Origin: Erwinia sp.
GTDB lineage: Bacteria > Pseudomonadota > Gammaproteobacteria > Enterobacterales > Enterobacteriaceae
Direction: 5' to 3'
DNA: 7,013 nt
NCBI GenBank assembly: GCA_003512805.1
Contig: DOOK01000115.1
Location: forward strand, 1 to 7,013
Shown here: positions 1 to 6,705 of the stretch, in pieces
Numbering within the stretch: position 1 is the first letter of the stretch
How the letters are laid out: every line of letters begins with the position of its first letter
Position numbers and translations under genes: made by a program
Notes under the pieces: generated by a model
Databases searched by the model: none
What the model saw: only the letters and a program-made list of their open reading frames with translations
What the model was told of the DNA's origin: nothing

Positions 1-443
1 ACCGCCACGTTTTTATCAGAAAGATGCGGGAAATTTTTCATCGCTTCCTCAATACCGATCAAATGCGCTGGATTGTGCAGCGGGGCAAAAGAGGAAGCGT
101 CTTTAATGCCCTGAACAATGTCCTGATCGATGACCACGGATTGGCTCAGCTTTTCGCCCCCGTGCACAATACGGTGACCTATTGCAGTAATTTGTGCAGA
201 CAGGGCCGGTTTTTGTGCCAGAATAGTTTTAACGATAAAGTTAAGCGCTTCACTGTGAGCTGCGCCAGCGCCCAAAGTGGCTTCCTGTTTTTCGCCTTCC
301 AGTTTCCACTTAATGCGCGCGTCGGGCAGATGGAAACATTCGGCTAAACCGGAAAGATATTCGTCGCCGTTTGCGGGATCAAGAATGGCGAATTTTAACG
401 AAGAGCTACCGCAGTTCAAAACCAGAACTAACTTACTCGACAT
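1..443 (-). CDS. ackA: Acetate kinase, N-terminal part (runs off the left edge)
   Basis: AckA is a cytosolic enzyme that interconverts acetyl phosphate + ADP and acetate + ATP. With Pta it forms the acetate overflow and fermentation route. Only the first 147 codons are present; the family is about 400 residues, so the C-terminal two thirds lies beyond the window edge and nothing suggests truncation of the gene itself. Visible motifs are the N-terminal ASKHA phosphate-binding signature [11 protein letters not shown] (about residues 6-16) and HRIVHGGE (about residues 90-97), which carries the conserved active-site arginine. The ATG at 441-443 is preceded by AGGA (450-453) at a 6-nt spacing, and [12 protein letters not shown] matches the E. 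coli start as I remember it. pta is expected further left. The gene is divergent from yfbV across a 332-bp spacer. Identification is certain from sequence and synteny. Confidence 0.98.
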   Translation of the reverse strand, partial: MSSKLVLVLNCGSSSLKFAILDPANGDEYLSGLAECFHLPDARIKWKLEGEKQEATLGAGAAHSEALNFIVKTILAQKPALSAQITAIGHRIVHGGEKLSQSVVIDQDIVQGIKDASSFAPLHNPAHLIGIEEAMKNFPHLSDKNVA

Positions 444-520
444 GGTAGATCCTATTGGTTGAGGGTGGCGAAAAAAAACTCAATCAGACTATCAGCGTAG
501 CGCATGAAAGCTGGTACATT

Positions 521-534
521 ATGATGAACATCAT
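521..534. promoter_or_regulatory. Candidate FNR-type binding site
   Basis: The sequence ATGATGAACATCAT is a perfect 6+6 dyad with a 2-nt centre. Against the FNR consensus TTGAT-N4-ATCAA it matches 8 of 10 defined positions, and the TGAT-N4-ATCA core is intact. It is centred about 84 bp upstream of the ackA start codon and about 248 bp upstream of yfbV. Control of acetate fermentation by oxygen makes an FNR site plausible, but this is inference from a motif; Crp-family or unrelated dyads remain possible. Confidence 0.4.
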
Positions 535-639
535 GCTGTCGGTATAATTTGTCCGAAAGCAAAAAAATTTCATAAAAGTCTAAAGATTTTTTGAATTGGT
601 GCACGCCGACCCCTGTCAGCCAGGCAGAGTCGCAGCAAG

Positions 640-733
640 CATGTAACAGCCATTCAACAATCGCGCACAGGATAACCAGAGTGCCTTGTAAAGACAAAAT
701 TTTTTGAATGGTGTCAGGTAAAGTTGTTACATG
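640..733. repeat. Nested two-block inverted repeat upstream of yfbV
   Basis: Two complementary blocks are nested. CATGTAACA (640-648) is the exact reverse complement of TGTTACATG (725-733), and CCATTCAA (650-657) is the exact reverse complement of TTGAATGG (704-711). On the left the blocks are 1 nt apart; on the right they are separated by 13 nt (712-724). The central loop is 46 nt (658-703). In RNA or single-stranded DNA this could fold as a bulged long hairpin. The right arm overlaps the candidate yfbV promoter. Function is unknown. Confidence 0.5.
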
Positions 734-740
734 GTATTTT
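711..740 (+). promoter_or_regulatory. Candidate extended -10 promoter for yfbV
   Basis: A -35-like GTGTCA (711-716, 4/6 to TTGACA) lies 18 nt before TATTTT (735-740, 4/6), which carries the extended -10 dinucleotide TG at 732-733. The start point would fall near 747, giving a leader of roughly 30 nt before the yfbV ATG at 776. This is a pattern match only; other AT-rich words nearby could serve. Confidence 0.35.
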
Positions 741-775
741 TTGTTTAATTTTTATCCGTGAAGTTGAGGTCAACC

Positions 776-1228
776 ATGGCAAATGAATCCGGCACTGTCG
801 GTTGGTTCAAGCTGTTTCAGAACGGGCAGCATTATATGAAGACGTGGCCTGCCGACAAGCGCCTCGCGCCGCTGTTTCCGGAAAACAGAGTCTCTACGGC
901 GACGCGCTTCGGCATCCGTTTTATGCCGCCGCTGGCTATCTTCGCCATGACCTGGCAGATTGCCCTGGGGGGCCAGCTCGGCCCTGCGGTGGCGACTGCG
1001 CTGTTTGCCTGTAGCCTGCCGATGCAGGGCTTGTGGTGGTTGGGCAAGCGTTCCGCCACGCCTTTACCTCCTGCGCTGCTGAGCTGGTTTCACGAAATGC
1101 GCGAAAAACTGCAGGCGGCTGGCCAGGCGCTGGCCCCTGTAGAAGGCAAACCTACCTATCAGGCGCTGGCGGACGTGCTGAAACGCGCTTTCAAACAGCT
1201 CGACAAAACTTTCCTCGACGATCTTTGA
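776..1228 (+). CDS. yfbV: UPF0208 inner-membrane protein YfbV
   Basis: YfbV is a small inner-membrane protein of the UPF0208 family. In E. coli it has been linked to keeping the Ter macrodomain separate from neighbouring chromosomal regions, but its biochemical activity is unknown. The product is 150 residues (151 in E. coli as I recall). A polar N-terminus (1-42) is followed by two hydrophobic segments, about 44-64 and 68-88, joined by a short Gly/Gln turn, forming a membrane hairpin with KR just after it. A charged cytoplasmic-type tail ends in TFLDDL. I chose the ATG at 776 because GAGG(T) at 766-770 is 5 nt upstream; an in-frame GTG at 758 would add six residues and has no ribosome binding site. 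The next gene, yfbU, follows after 139 nt, so cotranscription is possible but not shown. Confidence 0.96.
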   Translation: MANESGTVGWFKLFQNGQHYMKTWPADKRLAPLFPENRVSTATRFGIRFMPPLAIFAMTWQIALGGQLGPAVATALFACSLPMQGLWWLGKRSATPLPPALLSWFHEMREKLQAAGQALAPVEGKPTYQALADVLKRAFKQLDKTFLDDL

Positions 1229-1367
1229 GGACGGCAGGCTTCGCCGTCACGGCGGCGAAAAACTGCTCTGCATCAAAGAAGTCGCGTTTTGCTGTGCCTC
1301 GCCACAGCGCGTTGTGCGATCTTTAACCCTCTTTTCATTTTGTCCACCGCGACACCAGGAGTTAATG
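1229..1367. other. yfbV-yfbU spacer with two short hairpins
   Basis: The 139-nt gap holds two inverted repeats: GACGGC (1230-1235) with GCCGTC (1243-1248), starting 1-2 nt after the yfbV stop codon, and GCTGTG (1291-1296) with CACAGC (1303-1308). Neither is followed by a T-tract, so they are not standard terminators; they could pause transcription or stabilise mRNA ends. I found no convincing sigma-70 promoter for yfbU here, which leaves readthrough from yfbV possible. Confidence 0.4.
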
Positions 1368-1862
1368 ATGGAAATGACCCACGCACAGCGTTTGATCCTC
1401 TCTAATCAGTACAGGCTGATGAGCCTGCTGGATCCTGATAACCTCGAGCGCTACCACCGTCTGCAAACCATCGTCGAACGAGGCTATGGCCTTCAAATGC
1501 GCGAGCTGGACGGGGAATTCGGCGAGCTGCCGGAAGCCGTCTGCCGTAACCTGATTGATGTGATGGAAATGCACCACGCGCTGCACGTGTCCTGGACAAA
1601 TCTGAAAGATTGCGGAGGAATCGAAGCGCGCCGCATAGCGTTTTTAGGCTTTGACGCCGCTACCGAGGCGCAATTTCTCGGTTACGTGCGGTTTATGGTA
1701 CAGATTGAAGGCCGCTACACTCAGTTTGATGCGGGCAGCCACGGCTTTAACGCCCAGACGCCAATGTGGGAAAAGTATCAACGAATGCTGGCTGTGTGGC
1801 ACACTTGTCCAAGGCAGTATCATCTGAGCGCGAACGAGATCGCGCAAATCATCAACGCCTGA
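1368..1862 (+). CDS. yfbU: UPF0304 protein YfbU
   Basis: YfbU is a conserved soluble protein of the UPF0304 family. A structure of the E. coli protein exists, but its molecular function is not established; it has been implicated in the cell-death response downstream of MazF. The product is 164 residues, the same length as the E. coli protein. It is rich in predicted helix, has no signal peptide or membrane segment, and its conserved C-terminal half includes stretches such as [18 protein letters not shown] sequence (around residues 118-131) and [11 protein letters not shown] (around residues 150-160). Two adjacent ATGs occur at 1365 and 1368. I chose 1368 because AGGAG (1357-1361) is then 6 nt away, against 3 nt for 1365, and the product then begins MEMT as in E. 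coli. It is 13 nt from yfbT, so the two are very likely cotranscribed. Confidence 0.96.
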   Translation: MEMTHAQRLILSNQYRLMSLLDPDNLERYHRLQTIVERGYGLQMRELDGEFGELPEAVCRNLIDVMEMHHALHVSWTNLKDCGGIEARRIAFLGFDAATEAQFLGYVRFMVQIEGRYTQFDAGSHGFNAQTPMWEKYQRMLAVWHTCPRQYHLSANEIAQIINA

Positions 1863-1875
1863 GAAGGAATATGGA

Positions 1876-2535
1876 GTGAAGTGTAAAGGTTTTCTGTTTG
1901 ATTTGGACGGCACGCTGGTGGATTCTTTACCGGTAGTCGAACGCGCCTGGGTAAACTGGGCTTCGCAGCACGACATCGCAGCGGATGATGTGCTGAATTT
2001 CATCCACGGCAAGCAGGCTATCACCTCACTGCGTCATTTTATGGCCGGCGCGTCTGAAGAGGCCATTCAGCAGGAGTTTCTGGCGCTGGAAAAAACCGAA
2101 GCGGAAGATACCGACGGCATTGTGGCCTTACCGGGCGCGGTTGAGCTCCTCGCCACGCTCAATGAGCTACATATTCCGTGGGCTATCGTGACGTCAGGAT
2201 CCGTTCCCGTTGCTTCGGCCCGTCGTAAAGCAGCTGGCCTGCCGGAACCGGAAATCTTCGTGACGGCTGAACGCGTGCAAAATGGCAAACCGGCACCGGA
2301 TGCCTATCTGCTCGGTGCCCAGCTGCTGCAACTGGAGCCGGAAGAGTGTGTGGTGGTGGAAGATGCCGCCGCGGGCATCCTTTCCGGCCTTGCCGCCGGC
2401 AGTCATGTGATTGCCGTCAACGCGCCAGCCGGGTCGCCTCGTCTGGAAGAGGTCGACATGCAGCTCAGCTCGCTGGAAGAGCTGATCATCAACAAAAATG
2501 GTGATGGCACCATCGACGTACATCGAAAGCACTAA
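1876..2535 (+). CDS. yfbT: HAD-superfamily sugar/hexitol phosphatase
   Basis: This cytosolic HAD-superfamily phosphatase hydrolyses phosphorylated sugars; the E. coli orthologue YfbT (HxpA) acts on sugar and hexitol phosphates in vitro, with broad specificity. The four HAD motifs are present in 219 residues: DLDGT at 9-13 (nucleophile D9, acid/base D11), TS at 106-107, K138 in the GKPAPDAY stretch, and E162/D163 in VVVEDAAAG. The helical cap lies between motifs I and II, as in beta-phosphoglucomutase-like members. The start is GTG at 1876, with AGGA (1865-1868) 7 nt upstream; the ATG at 1871 is out of frame and stops after two codons. The C-terminal dozen residues look less conserved than the core. 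It is coupled to yfbU (13-nt gap) and followed by a strong terminator. Confidence 0.96.
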   Translation: MKCKGFLFDLDGTLVDSLPVVERAWVNWASQHDIAADDVLNFIHGKQAITSLRHFMAGASEEAIQQEFLALEKTEAEDTDGIVALPGAVELLATLNELHIPWAIVTSGSVPVASARRKAAGLPEPEIFVTAERVQNGKPAPDAYLLGAQLLQLEPEECVVVEDAAAGILSGLAAGSHVIAVNAPAGSPRLEEVDMQLSSLEELIINKNGDGTIDVHRKH

Positions 2536-2545
2536 CTTATGATTT

Positions 2546-2570
2546 AGCCCCGCATCCGCGGGGCTTTTTT
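2546..2570 (+). terminator. Rho-independent terminator after yfbT
   Basis: An 8-bp stem, AGCCCCGC (2546-2553) with GCGGGGCT (2558-2565), closes a 4-nt ATCC loop and runs into five further T residues (2566-2570). It starts 10 nt after the yfbT stop codon and closes the yfbU-yfbT unit. There is no matching A-tract on the other side, so it acts on the plus strand only. Confidence 0.93.
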
Positions 2571-2613
2571 ATGGCATCCTTCCGCTGTTTTTACTCATAA
2601 GCGGGAAGCGAAT

Positions 2614-4443
2614 GTGAATAACGAGCTTATCTGGGTGCTAAGCCTGTTGGCGATGGCGATCGTGCTGTTTGTCAGCGGTAAGGTGCGCATGGACGTTGTG
2701 GCGCTGCTGGTCATTATTGCCTTTGTGCTCAGCGGCACGCTGACCTTGCAGGAAGCCACGATGGGCTTCAGCGATGCCAATGTATTGCTTATTGCCGCGC
2801 TGTTCGTGATTGGCGAAGGGCTGGTAAGAACCGGCGTGGCGCTGAGAATGGGCGACTGGCTGATGAAAATGGCGGGGAGTAGCGAAGCAAAAATGCTGGC
2901 TTTGCTGATGCTGACCGTTGCAGGCCTGGGCGCGTTTATGAGCTCGACCGGCGTGGTGGCCATTTTCATCCCGGTGGTCATGAGCGTATCGGCAAAGATG
3001 AACCGCTCGCCGGGCAGGCTGATGATGCCGCTGAGCTTTGCAGGCCTGATCAGCGGCATGCTGACGCTGGTGGCCACGGCGCCTAATCTGGTTATCAATA
3101 GCGAACTGGTGCGGGAAGGGCTGGCAGGATTTGGCTTCTTTGACGTCACGCCGATTGGCCTGGTCGCGCTGCTGCTGGGCATTGGCTACATGCTTGTCGC
3201 GCGTTTATGGTTGGGGGAGGCGGAAACCAAAACCGCCCGTAAGGGACAGGAACGCACTTTTCGGGATTTGATAAAAGATTACAGGCTAAGCGGCAGAGCG
3301 CGCCGTCTGGCCGTTCACCCGACGTCGTCGCTGATTGGTAAGCCGCTGGATGATTTGCGCCTGCGTAAGCGTTACGGCATCAATGTAGTAGGGCTGGAGC
3401 GCTGGCGTAAATTCCGACGGGTGATGGTGCCAGTGACCGGCTTAACGCAGTTTCGTGCCCGCGACGTCCTGCTGATCGATATGTCTGCCGCCGATATTGA
3501 TATCCGTGAATTTTGCAGCGAATACCAGCTTGAACCGATGATCCTGCGCGGGGAATACTTTTCCGATCGCGCGCAGGATGTTGGTATGGCGGAAGTCCTG
3601 ATTTTTCCCGATTCTGAATTACAGGGGAAAACGCTGCGGGAAAGCGCGTTTCGTACGCGTTACGGTGTAAGCGTGATCGGCATCCGTCGGCGTGGCGAAG
3701 TGCTGGAAGGCGTGCTGAGCGATCTGCCGCTGGAACAGGGTGACTGTTTGCTGGTGATCGGCGACTGGAAAAAAATCACTCAGCTACAGCAGCAAAAGCG
3801 GGATGTGCTGCTGCTCAGCCTGCCCGCCGAAGTAAAGGACGTAGCGCCCGCCAGCAGCCAGGCGCCGCACGCCCTTTTTTGCCTGGCACTGATGGTCGCC
3901 ATGATGCTCACCAATGAAATTCCCAATCCTGTCGCGGCATTAATCGCCTGTCTGCTGATGGGCAAATTTCGCTGCATCGATATGGAAAGCGCCTATCGGG
4001 CGATCCACTGGCCGAGCATTATCCTGATTGTTGGTATGATGCCGTTTGCGCTGGCGCTGCAAAAAACCGGGGGCATTACGCTGATTGTGGACGGACTCAT
4101 GGATGTGGCCGGCGGCTATACGCCGCACGTTATGCTGACCTGTCTCTTTATACTCTGCGCGACTATCGGCCTGTTTATTTCTAATACCGCCACGGCGGTG
4201 CTGATGGCACCGGTAGGGGTGGCAGCCGCGCATCAAATGGGCGTGTCGCCTTATCCTTTCGCGATGATTGTGGCGGTAGCGGCTTCCAGCGCCTTTATGA
4301 CGCCGGTTTCAAGCCCGGTTAACACGCTGGTGCTGGGGCCGGGCGGCTACCGCTTCAGCGATTTTGTCAAAACGGGCGTGCCTTTTACGCTATTGATTAT
4401 GGTGGTCAGCGTGCTGCTGGTGCCGCTGCTTTTTCCATTTTGA
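2614..4443 (+). CDS. yfbS: Putative DASS/SLC13-like transporter with TrkA-C domains
   Basis: YfbS is a predicted inner-membrane carrier of the divalent-anion:Na+ symporter (SLC13/ArsB-NhaD-like) type; its substrate is not known. The 609-residue product has an N-terminal half with hydrophobic segments about 3-20, 27-43, 54-71, 94-124, 135-162 and 178-199. A soluble central block of about 205-410 follows, with two TrkA-C (RCK-C)-like repeats, about 225-295 and 312-392, each with an RxRYG...V(V/I)G pattern. The C-terminal half has segments about 418-450, 466-482, 505-540, 545-575 and 585-606. [11 protein letters not shown] at 523-533 is the DASS-type signature, and [11 protein letters not shown] at 110-120 is its counterpart in the first half. 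The start is GTG at 2614 with GGGAAG (2603-2608) 5 nt upstream; an overlapping ATG at 2612 stops immediately. It lies after a terminator, so it needs its own promoter, which I cannot place confidently. Confidence 0.94.
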   Translation: MNNELIWVLSLLAMAIVLFVSGKVRMDVVALLVIIAFVLSGTLTLQEATMGFSDANVLLIAALFVIGEGLVRTGVALRMGDWLMKMAGSSEAKMLALLMLTVAGLGAFMSSTGVVAIFIPVVMSVSAKMNRSPGRLMMPLSFAGLISGMLTLVATAPNLVINSELVREGLAGFGFFDVTPIGLVALLLGIGYMLVARLWLGEAETKTARKGQERTFRDLIKDYRLSGRARRLAVHPTSSLIGKPLDDLRLRKRYGINVVGLERWRKFRRVMVPVTGLTQFRARDVLLIDMSAADIDIREFCSEYQLEPMILRGEYFSDRAQDVGMAEVLIFPDSELQGKTLRESAFRTRYGVSVIGIRRRGEVLEGVLSDLPLEQGDCLLVIGDWKKITQLQQQKRDVLLLSLPAEVKDVAPASSQAPHALFCLALMVAMMLTNEIPNPVAALIACLLMGKFRCIDMESAYRAIHWPSIILIVGMMPFALALQKTGGITLIVDGLMDVAGGYTPHVMLTCLFILCATIGLFISNTATAVLMAPVGVAAAHQMGVSPYPFAMIVAVAASSAFMTPVSSPVNTLVLGPGGYRFSDFVKTGVPFTLLIMVVSVLLVPLLFPF

Positions 4444-4449
4444 GTGCGG

Positions 4450-5046
4450 CTACAGCGATTCCTGACTGATTTCATCCAGCGAGAGGCTAAAGCTGGGCAC
4501 GAAAACCTCCACAAAATAGTCCATTTCCGGGCTGCGCCGTTGGGTCAGCGTCTTCTCCAGCCGGGCTTTTGCCAGCTGGAACTCATGATTACCGGCGGCA
4601 AGCTCCTCCAGGCATTTCAGGTAGGCGCAGAGCGCGTCGGCCTGTTTAACGATCGCCGTCTCGTCTTCGCTGCGCTGCTGCTCATCCAGCAGCGGGCGCC
4701 AGGCGTCCTGCAGCTCTTCGGGCAGCATTTCAACCAGTTTTTGCTGCGCTATTTTTTCAATTTTCTTATATTCGTTAGCGATCTGCGCGTTGTAATACTT
4801 CACCGGCGTGGGCAAATCCCCCGTCAGGACCTCGCTGGCGTCATGGTACATCGCTATCAGCGCGATCCTTTCAGCGTTGAGGTTACCGTTGAATTTTTTA
4901 TTTTTAATCACTGCCAGCGCGTGAGCCACCATAGCGACCTGCAGGCTGTGCTCGGAGACGTTTTCTGTGCGCACGTTGCGCATCAATGGCCAGCGGTTGA
5001 TGAGTTTTAAACGGGAGAGATGGGCGAAAAAATGGCTTTGATTCAT
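4450..5046 (-). CDS. yfbR: HD-domain 5'-deoxynucleotidase YfbR
   Basis: YfbR is a cytosolic metal-dependent phosphohydrolase that dephosphorylates deoxyribonucleoside 5'-monophosphates, contributing to dNMP turnover and thymidylate supply. The product is 198 residues (199 in E. coli as I recall). The residues known from the E. coli enzyme are in place: R18-W19 for deoxyribose selectivity, the metal ligands H33, H68-D69 (in [11 protein letters not shown]) and D137 (in [10 protein letters not shown]), and E72. The ATG at 5044-5046 was chosen because it gives [10 protein letters not shown] as in E. coli, with AGGA about 9-10 nt upstream; the open frame extends 46 codons further upstream but that part reads through the alaA-yfbR spacer hairpin. 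It is downstream of alaA with a 106-nt gap and ends 6 nt from the oppositely directed yfbS. Confidence 0.97.
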   Translation of the reverse strand: MNQSHFFAHLSRLKLINRWPLMRNVRTENVSEHSLQVAMVAHALAVIKNKKFNGNLNAERIALIAMYHDASEVLTGDLPTPVKYYNAQIANEYKKIEKIAQQKLVEMLPEELQDAWRPLLDEQQRSEDETAIVKQADALCAYLKCLEELAAGNHEFQLAKARLEKTLTQRRSPEMDYFVEVFVPSFSLSLDEISQESL

Positions 5047-5070
5047 CGAGCGGTTTCCTGTGCCTGAAGA

Positions 5071-5096
5071 CCAGAGCGGGAGAGGTTCCGCTCTGG
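5071..5096 (-). repeat. Strong hairpin in the alaA-yfbR spacer
   Basis: A perfect 9-bp stem, CCAGAGCGG with CCGCTCTGG, encloses an 8-nt loop in the minus-strand transcript. It lies 24 nt upstream of the yfbR start codon and 56 nt after the alaA stop codon. No T-tract follows in either direction, so it is not a canonical terminator. It may act as an RNA stability element or the 5' end of a yfbR transcript (see the TATACT word just upstream), or as a protein-binding dyad. Confidence 0.75.
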
Positions 5097-5102
5097 CATC
5101 AC

Positions 5103-5108
5103 AGTATA
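5103..5108 (-). promoter_or_regulatory. Candidate -10 element for an internal yfbR promoter
   Basis: On the minus strand TATACT (5/6 to TATAAT) lies 6 nt before the first base of the spacer hairpin. A start point at the usual distance would put the hairpin at the 5' end of the RNA. The -35 region is poor: TGCAAA at 17 nt or CTGCAA at 18 nt, each 3/6. An activator or no promoter at all is possible, with yfbR expressed by readthrough from alaA. Confidence 0.3.
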
Positions 5109-5152
5109 GCCGCTTCAGTTCATAGTTTGCAGCGATATTGGCCGACGCGAGA

Positions 5153-6367
5153 CTACTGGCGATAGCCTTCCAGGAAACGACCAAACTTGCCGATAGCCAT
5201 CGACAAATCGTTTACGTGAGGCAGGGTAACGATGCGCACGTGATCCGGCCATGGCCAGTTGAAGGCGCTGCCTTGAACCAACAGCACTTTTTCCTGCAGC
5301 AGAAAATCCAGCACCATTTTTTGATCGTCGTGGATATTAAATTTTTTGGCATCGATTTTTGGGAACATATAGAGCGCGCCGTCTGGCTTGACGCAGCTGA
5401 CGCCCGGAATATCGTTAATCAGTTCCCAGGCACGCTGACGCTGTTCATACAGTCTGCCACCCGGCACAATAAACTCGCTGATACTCTGGTAACCGCCAAG
5501 CGCGGTCTGAATGGCATGCTGTGCGGGAACGTTGGCGCACAGGCGCATCGAAGCCAGCATCTCCAGCCCTTCGATATAGCCTTTAGCATGTTTTTTTGGC
5601 CCGTTCAGTACCATCCAACCCTGACGGAAACCCGCCACACGGTAAGTTTTAGAAAGACCGTTAAAGGTAATAGTCAACAGGTCCGGCGCCAGCGCGGCGA
5701 TAGAGTGGTGCTGAGCGGCGTCATAAAGGATCTTGTCGTAGATTTCATCGGCGAAAATGATCAAATTATGCTGTCTGGCCAGCTCCACAACTTCCAGCAG
5801 CAGCTCCTTGCTGTAAACTGCGCCGGTTGGATTATTAGGGTTAATAATCACAATACCGCGGGTGCGTGGCGTAATTTTGCTGCGAATATCGTCCAGGTCC
5901 GGGAACCATCCAGCCGATTCGTCACACAAATAGTGTACGGCTTTACCACCGGATAGTGAAACTGCAGCCGTCCATAGTGGATAATCGGGTGCCGGCACCA
6001 GCATCTCATCACCGCTGTTCAGCAACGCCTGCATCGACTGGACGATCAGTTCAGAAACGCCGTTGCCGATATAGACATCCTCGACGGTAACTTCGCGCAG
6101 GCCGCGAGCCTGGTAATGCTGCACGATAGCTTTACGCGCCGAGTAAAGGCCTTTTGAATCACAATAGCCCTGTGCGCTCGGGAGGTTGCGAATGACATCA
6201 ACCAGAATTTCATCAGGGGCTTCAAAACCAAAAGGCGCGGGATTGCCAATATTGAGCTTGAGGACTTTATTGCCTTCTTCTTCAAGGCGTCGGGCCTCTT
6301 TTAACACCGGGCCACGGATGTCGTAACAAACGTTATCGAGCTTGCTGGATTTATCAATTGGGGTCAT
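5153..6367 (-). CDS. alaA: Glutamate-pyruvate (alanine) aminotransferase AlaA
   Basis: AlaA (formerly YfbQ) is a cytosolic PLP-dependent class I/II aminotransferase that makes L-alanine from pyruvate using glutamate; it is the main alanine-forming transaminase in E. coli, backed up by AlaC and AvtA. The 404-residue product (405 in E. coli as I recall) is complete. Visible elements are the N-terminal arm, [10 protein letters not shown] (39-48), the PLP-binding NPNNPTG (176-182), D207 and Y210 in FADEIYDK, the Schiff-base lysine K240 in [16 protein letters not shown]248, and R378 (HVRIVTLP), which binds the substrate carboxylate. The start ATG at 6365-6367 gives [10 protein letters not shown], matching the E. 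coli N-terminus. yfbR follows on the same strand. A candidate promoter lies far upstream (6635-6663), implying a leader of about 260 nt. Regulation by Lrp and alanine is known for E. coli; I see no clear Lrp site. Confidence 0.98.
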   Translation of the reverse strand: MTPIDKSSKLDNVCYDIRGPVLKEARRLEEEGNKVLKLNIGNPAPFGFEAPDEILVDVIRNLPSAQGYCDSKGLYSARKAIVQHYQARGLREVTVEDVYIGNGVSELIVQSMQALLNSGDEMLVPAPDYPLWTAAVSLSGGKAVHYLCDESAGWFPDLDDIRSKITPRTRGIVIINPNNPTGAVYSKELLLEVVELARQHNLIIFADEIYDKILYDAAQHHSIAALAPDLLTITFNGLSKTYRVAGFRQGWMVLNGPKKHAKGYIEGLEMLASMRLCANVPAQHAIQTALGGYQSISEFIVPGGRLYEQRQRAWELINDIPGVSCVKPDGALYMFPKIDAKKFNIHDDQKMVLDFLLQEKVLLVQGSAFNWPWPDHVRIVTLPHVNDLSMAIGKFGRFLEGYRQ

Positions 6368-6634
6368 TTCATTCGCCTTTGGCTGAGCCGCATTCCTGCC
6401 GTGGAAAAGTAAACCCGCACAATGTACTCCTCTCGCCAGCGCTTTTGAAGCCCGATAGCGGCTTTGTCCGGCGTGCTTGCGCGTTGATGGGAAGGCCGGA
6501 AAGAGGAATAGGTACGCCTCTGCTGCTTTTCGGAAGAGAAGGTTTAATAAAACTTACGCCTGCACGGGGCGCTGGTCTAAAGAAAAAAGCCCATTTTTTT
6601 TCCTGCAAAAAAACTTTTTTTGTCAGGTTAAGGT
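6368..6634 (-). other. Long alaA 5' leader region with A/T tracts
   Basis: This region is non-coding as far as I can tell. It holds short inverted repeats AAGCC/GGCTT (6448-6452 with 6460-6464) and TCCGGC/GCCGGA (6467-6472 with 6495-6500), then an alternating set of homopolymer tracts: A6 at 6583-6588, T8 at 6594-6601, A7 at 6607-6613 and T7 at 6615-6621. Long open frames on both strands (6358-6636 plus, 6369-6671 minus) read through the homopolymers, giving Lys/Phe-rich strings and no recognisable domain, so I do not call them genes. It probably serves as leader and promoter-proximal DNA of alaA. Confidence 0.5.
6602..6627. repeat. A/T-tract inverted repeat
   Basis: CCTGCAAAAAAA (6602-6613), a single C, then TTTTTTTGTCAGG (6615-6627) form a near-perfect dyad with one bulged T (6623). 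In the minus-strand RNA it would fold as a weak hairpin near the start of the proposed alaA leader. With the neighbouring A6 and T8 tracts it would also give intrinsically bent DNA, of the kind favoured by H-NS. Confidence 0.6.
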
Positions 6635-6663
6635 AAAATAAAGTGTATTGATACCAGGGTGAA
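6635..6663 (-). promoter_or_regulatory. alaA: Candidate sigma-70 promoter for alaA
   Basis: On the minus strand TTCACC (6658-6663, 4/6 to TTGACA) is 17 nt from TATTTT (6635-6640, 4/6 to TATAAT). Transcription would start near 6628, about 260 nt upstream of the alaA ATG, and immediately enter the poly-A/T dyad. The matches are modest; a closer promoter is possible, but I found none as good. Confidence 0.35.
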
Positions 6664-6705
6664 CTATTCAATATTCCTTAACTGAGTGCGCGGAAGTTGC
6701 TCGCC

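Larger units (their letters stand above)
444..775. promoter_or_regulatory. Divergent ackA / yfbV regulatory spacer
   Basis: This 332-bp non-coding region separates the divergent starts of ackA and yfbV. It is clearly more AT-rich than the flanking genes and contains an A8 run at 471-478, an FNR-like dyad at 521-534, an A7 run near 561-567, a nested inverted repeat spanning 640-733 and a candidate yfbV promoter at 711-740. I found no well-matched sigma-70 promoter for ackA; weak -10-like words on the minus strand (for example CATAAT at 518-523) lack a convincing -35. An 81-codon minus-strand open frame (452-697, TTG start) crosses the region but has no ribosome binding site and was not accepted as a gene. 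Confidence 0.7.

Noticed and set aside
24..347. 107-codon plus-strand open frame
   Set aside because: It lies entirely antisense to ackA, whose motifs are unambiguous; no recognisable domain.
452..697. 81-codon minus-strand open frame ending just upstream of ackA, with a fairly protein-like C-terminal part
   Set aside because: Its only full-length start is a TTG without a ribosome binding site. It runs through homopolymer tracts, the FNR-like dyad and the nested repeat, and no such gene is known at this conserved locus. A conservation test of the frame would reopen it.
758..775. GTG start giving a six-residue longer YfbV
   Set aside because: GAGGT at 766-770 is correctly placed for the ATG at 776 and would lie inside the longer product; the shorter form matches the family length.
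2595..3182. 195-codon minus-strand open frame rich in Ser/Thr/Pro
   Set aside because: It is antisense to the first membrane half of yfbS; the composition is the mirror of hydrophobic codons.
4444..5010. 188-codon plus-strand open frame after yfbS
   Set aside because: It is the antisense reading of yfbR, which has all HD-domain residues; it has no ribosome binding site of note and no known domain.
5071..5096. Hairpin as a rho-independent terminator of alaA
   Set aside because: There is no T-tract after the stem on either strand, so it is described as a stability or regulatory hairpin instead.
5138..5956. 272-codon plus-strand open frame
   Set aside because: It is antisense to alaA. Long antisense frames are common opposite GC-rich, biased genes, and this one shows no domain.
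6448..6500. Possible REP/ERIC-type repeat in the alaA leader
   Set aside because: The short inverted repeats do not match the REP or ERIC consensus as I know them and occur once in the window.
6369..6671. 100-codon minus-strand frame ending just before alaA, considered as a leader peptide
   Set aside because: It contains Lys/Phe strings produced by the homopolymer tracts, shows no alanine-codon run that would suggest attenuation, and has no clear ribosome binding site.
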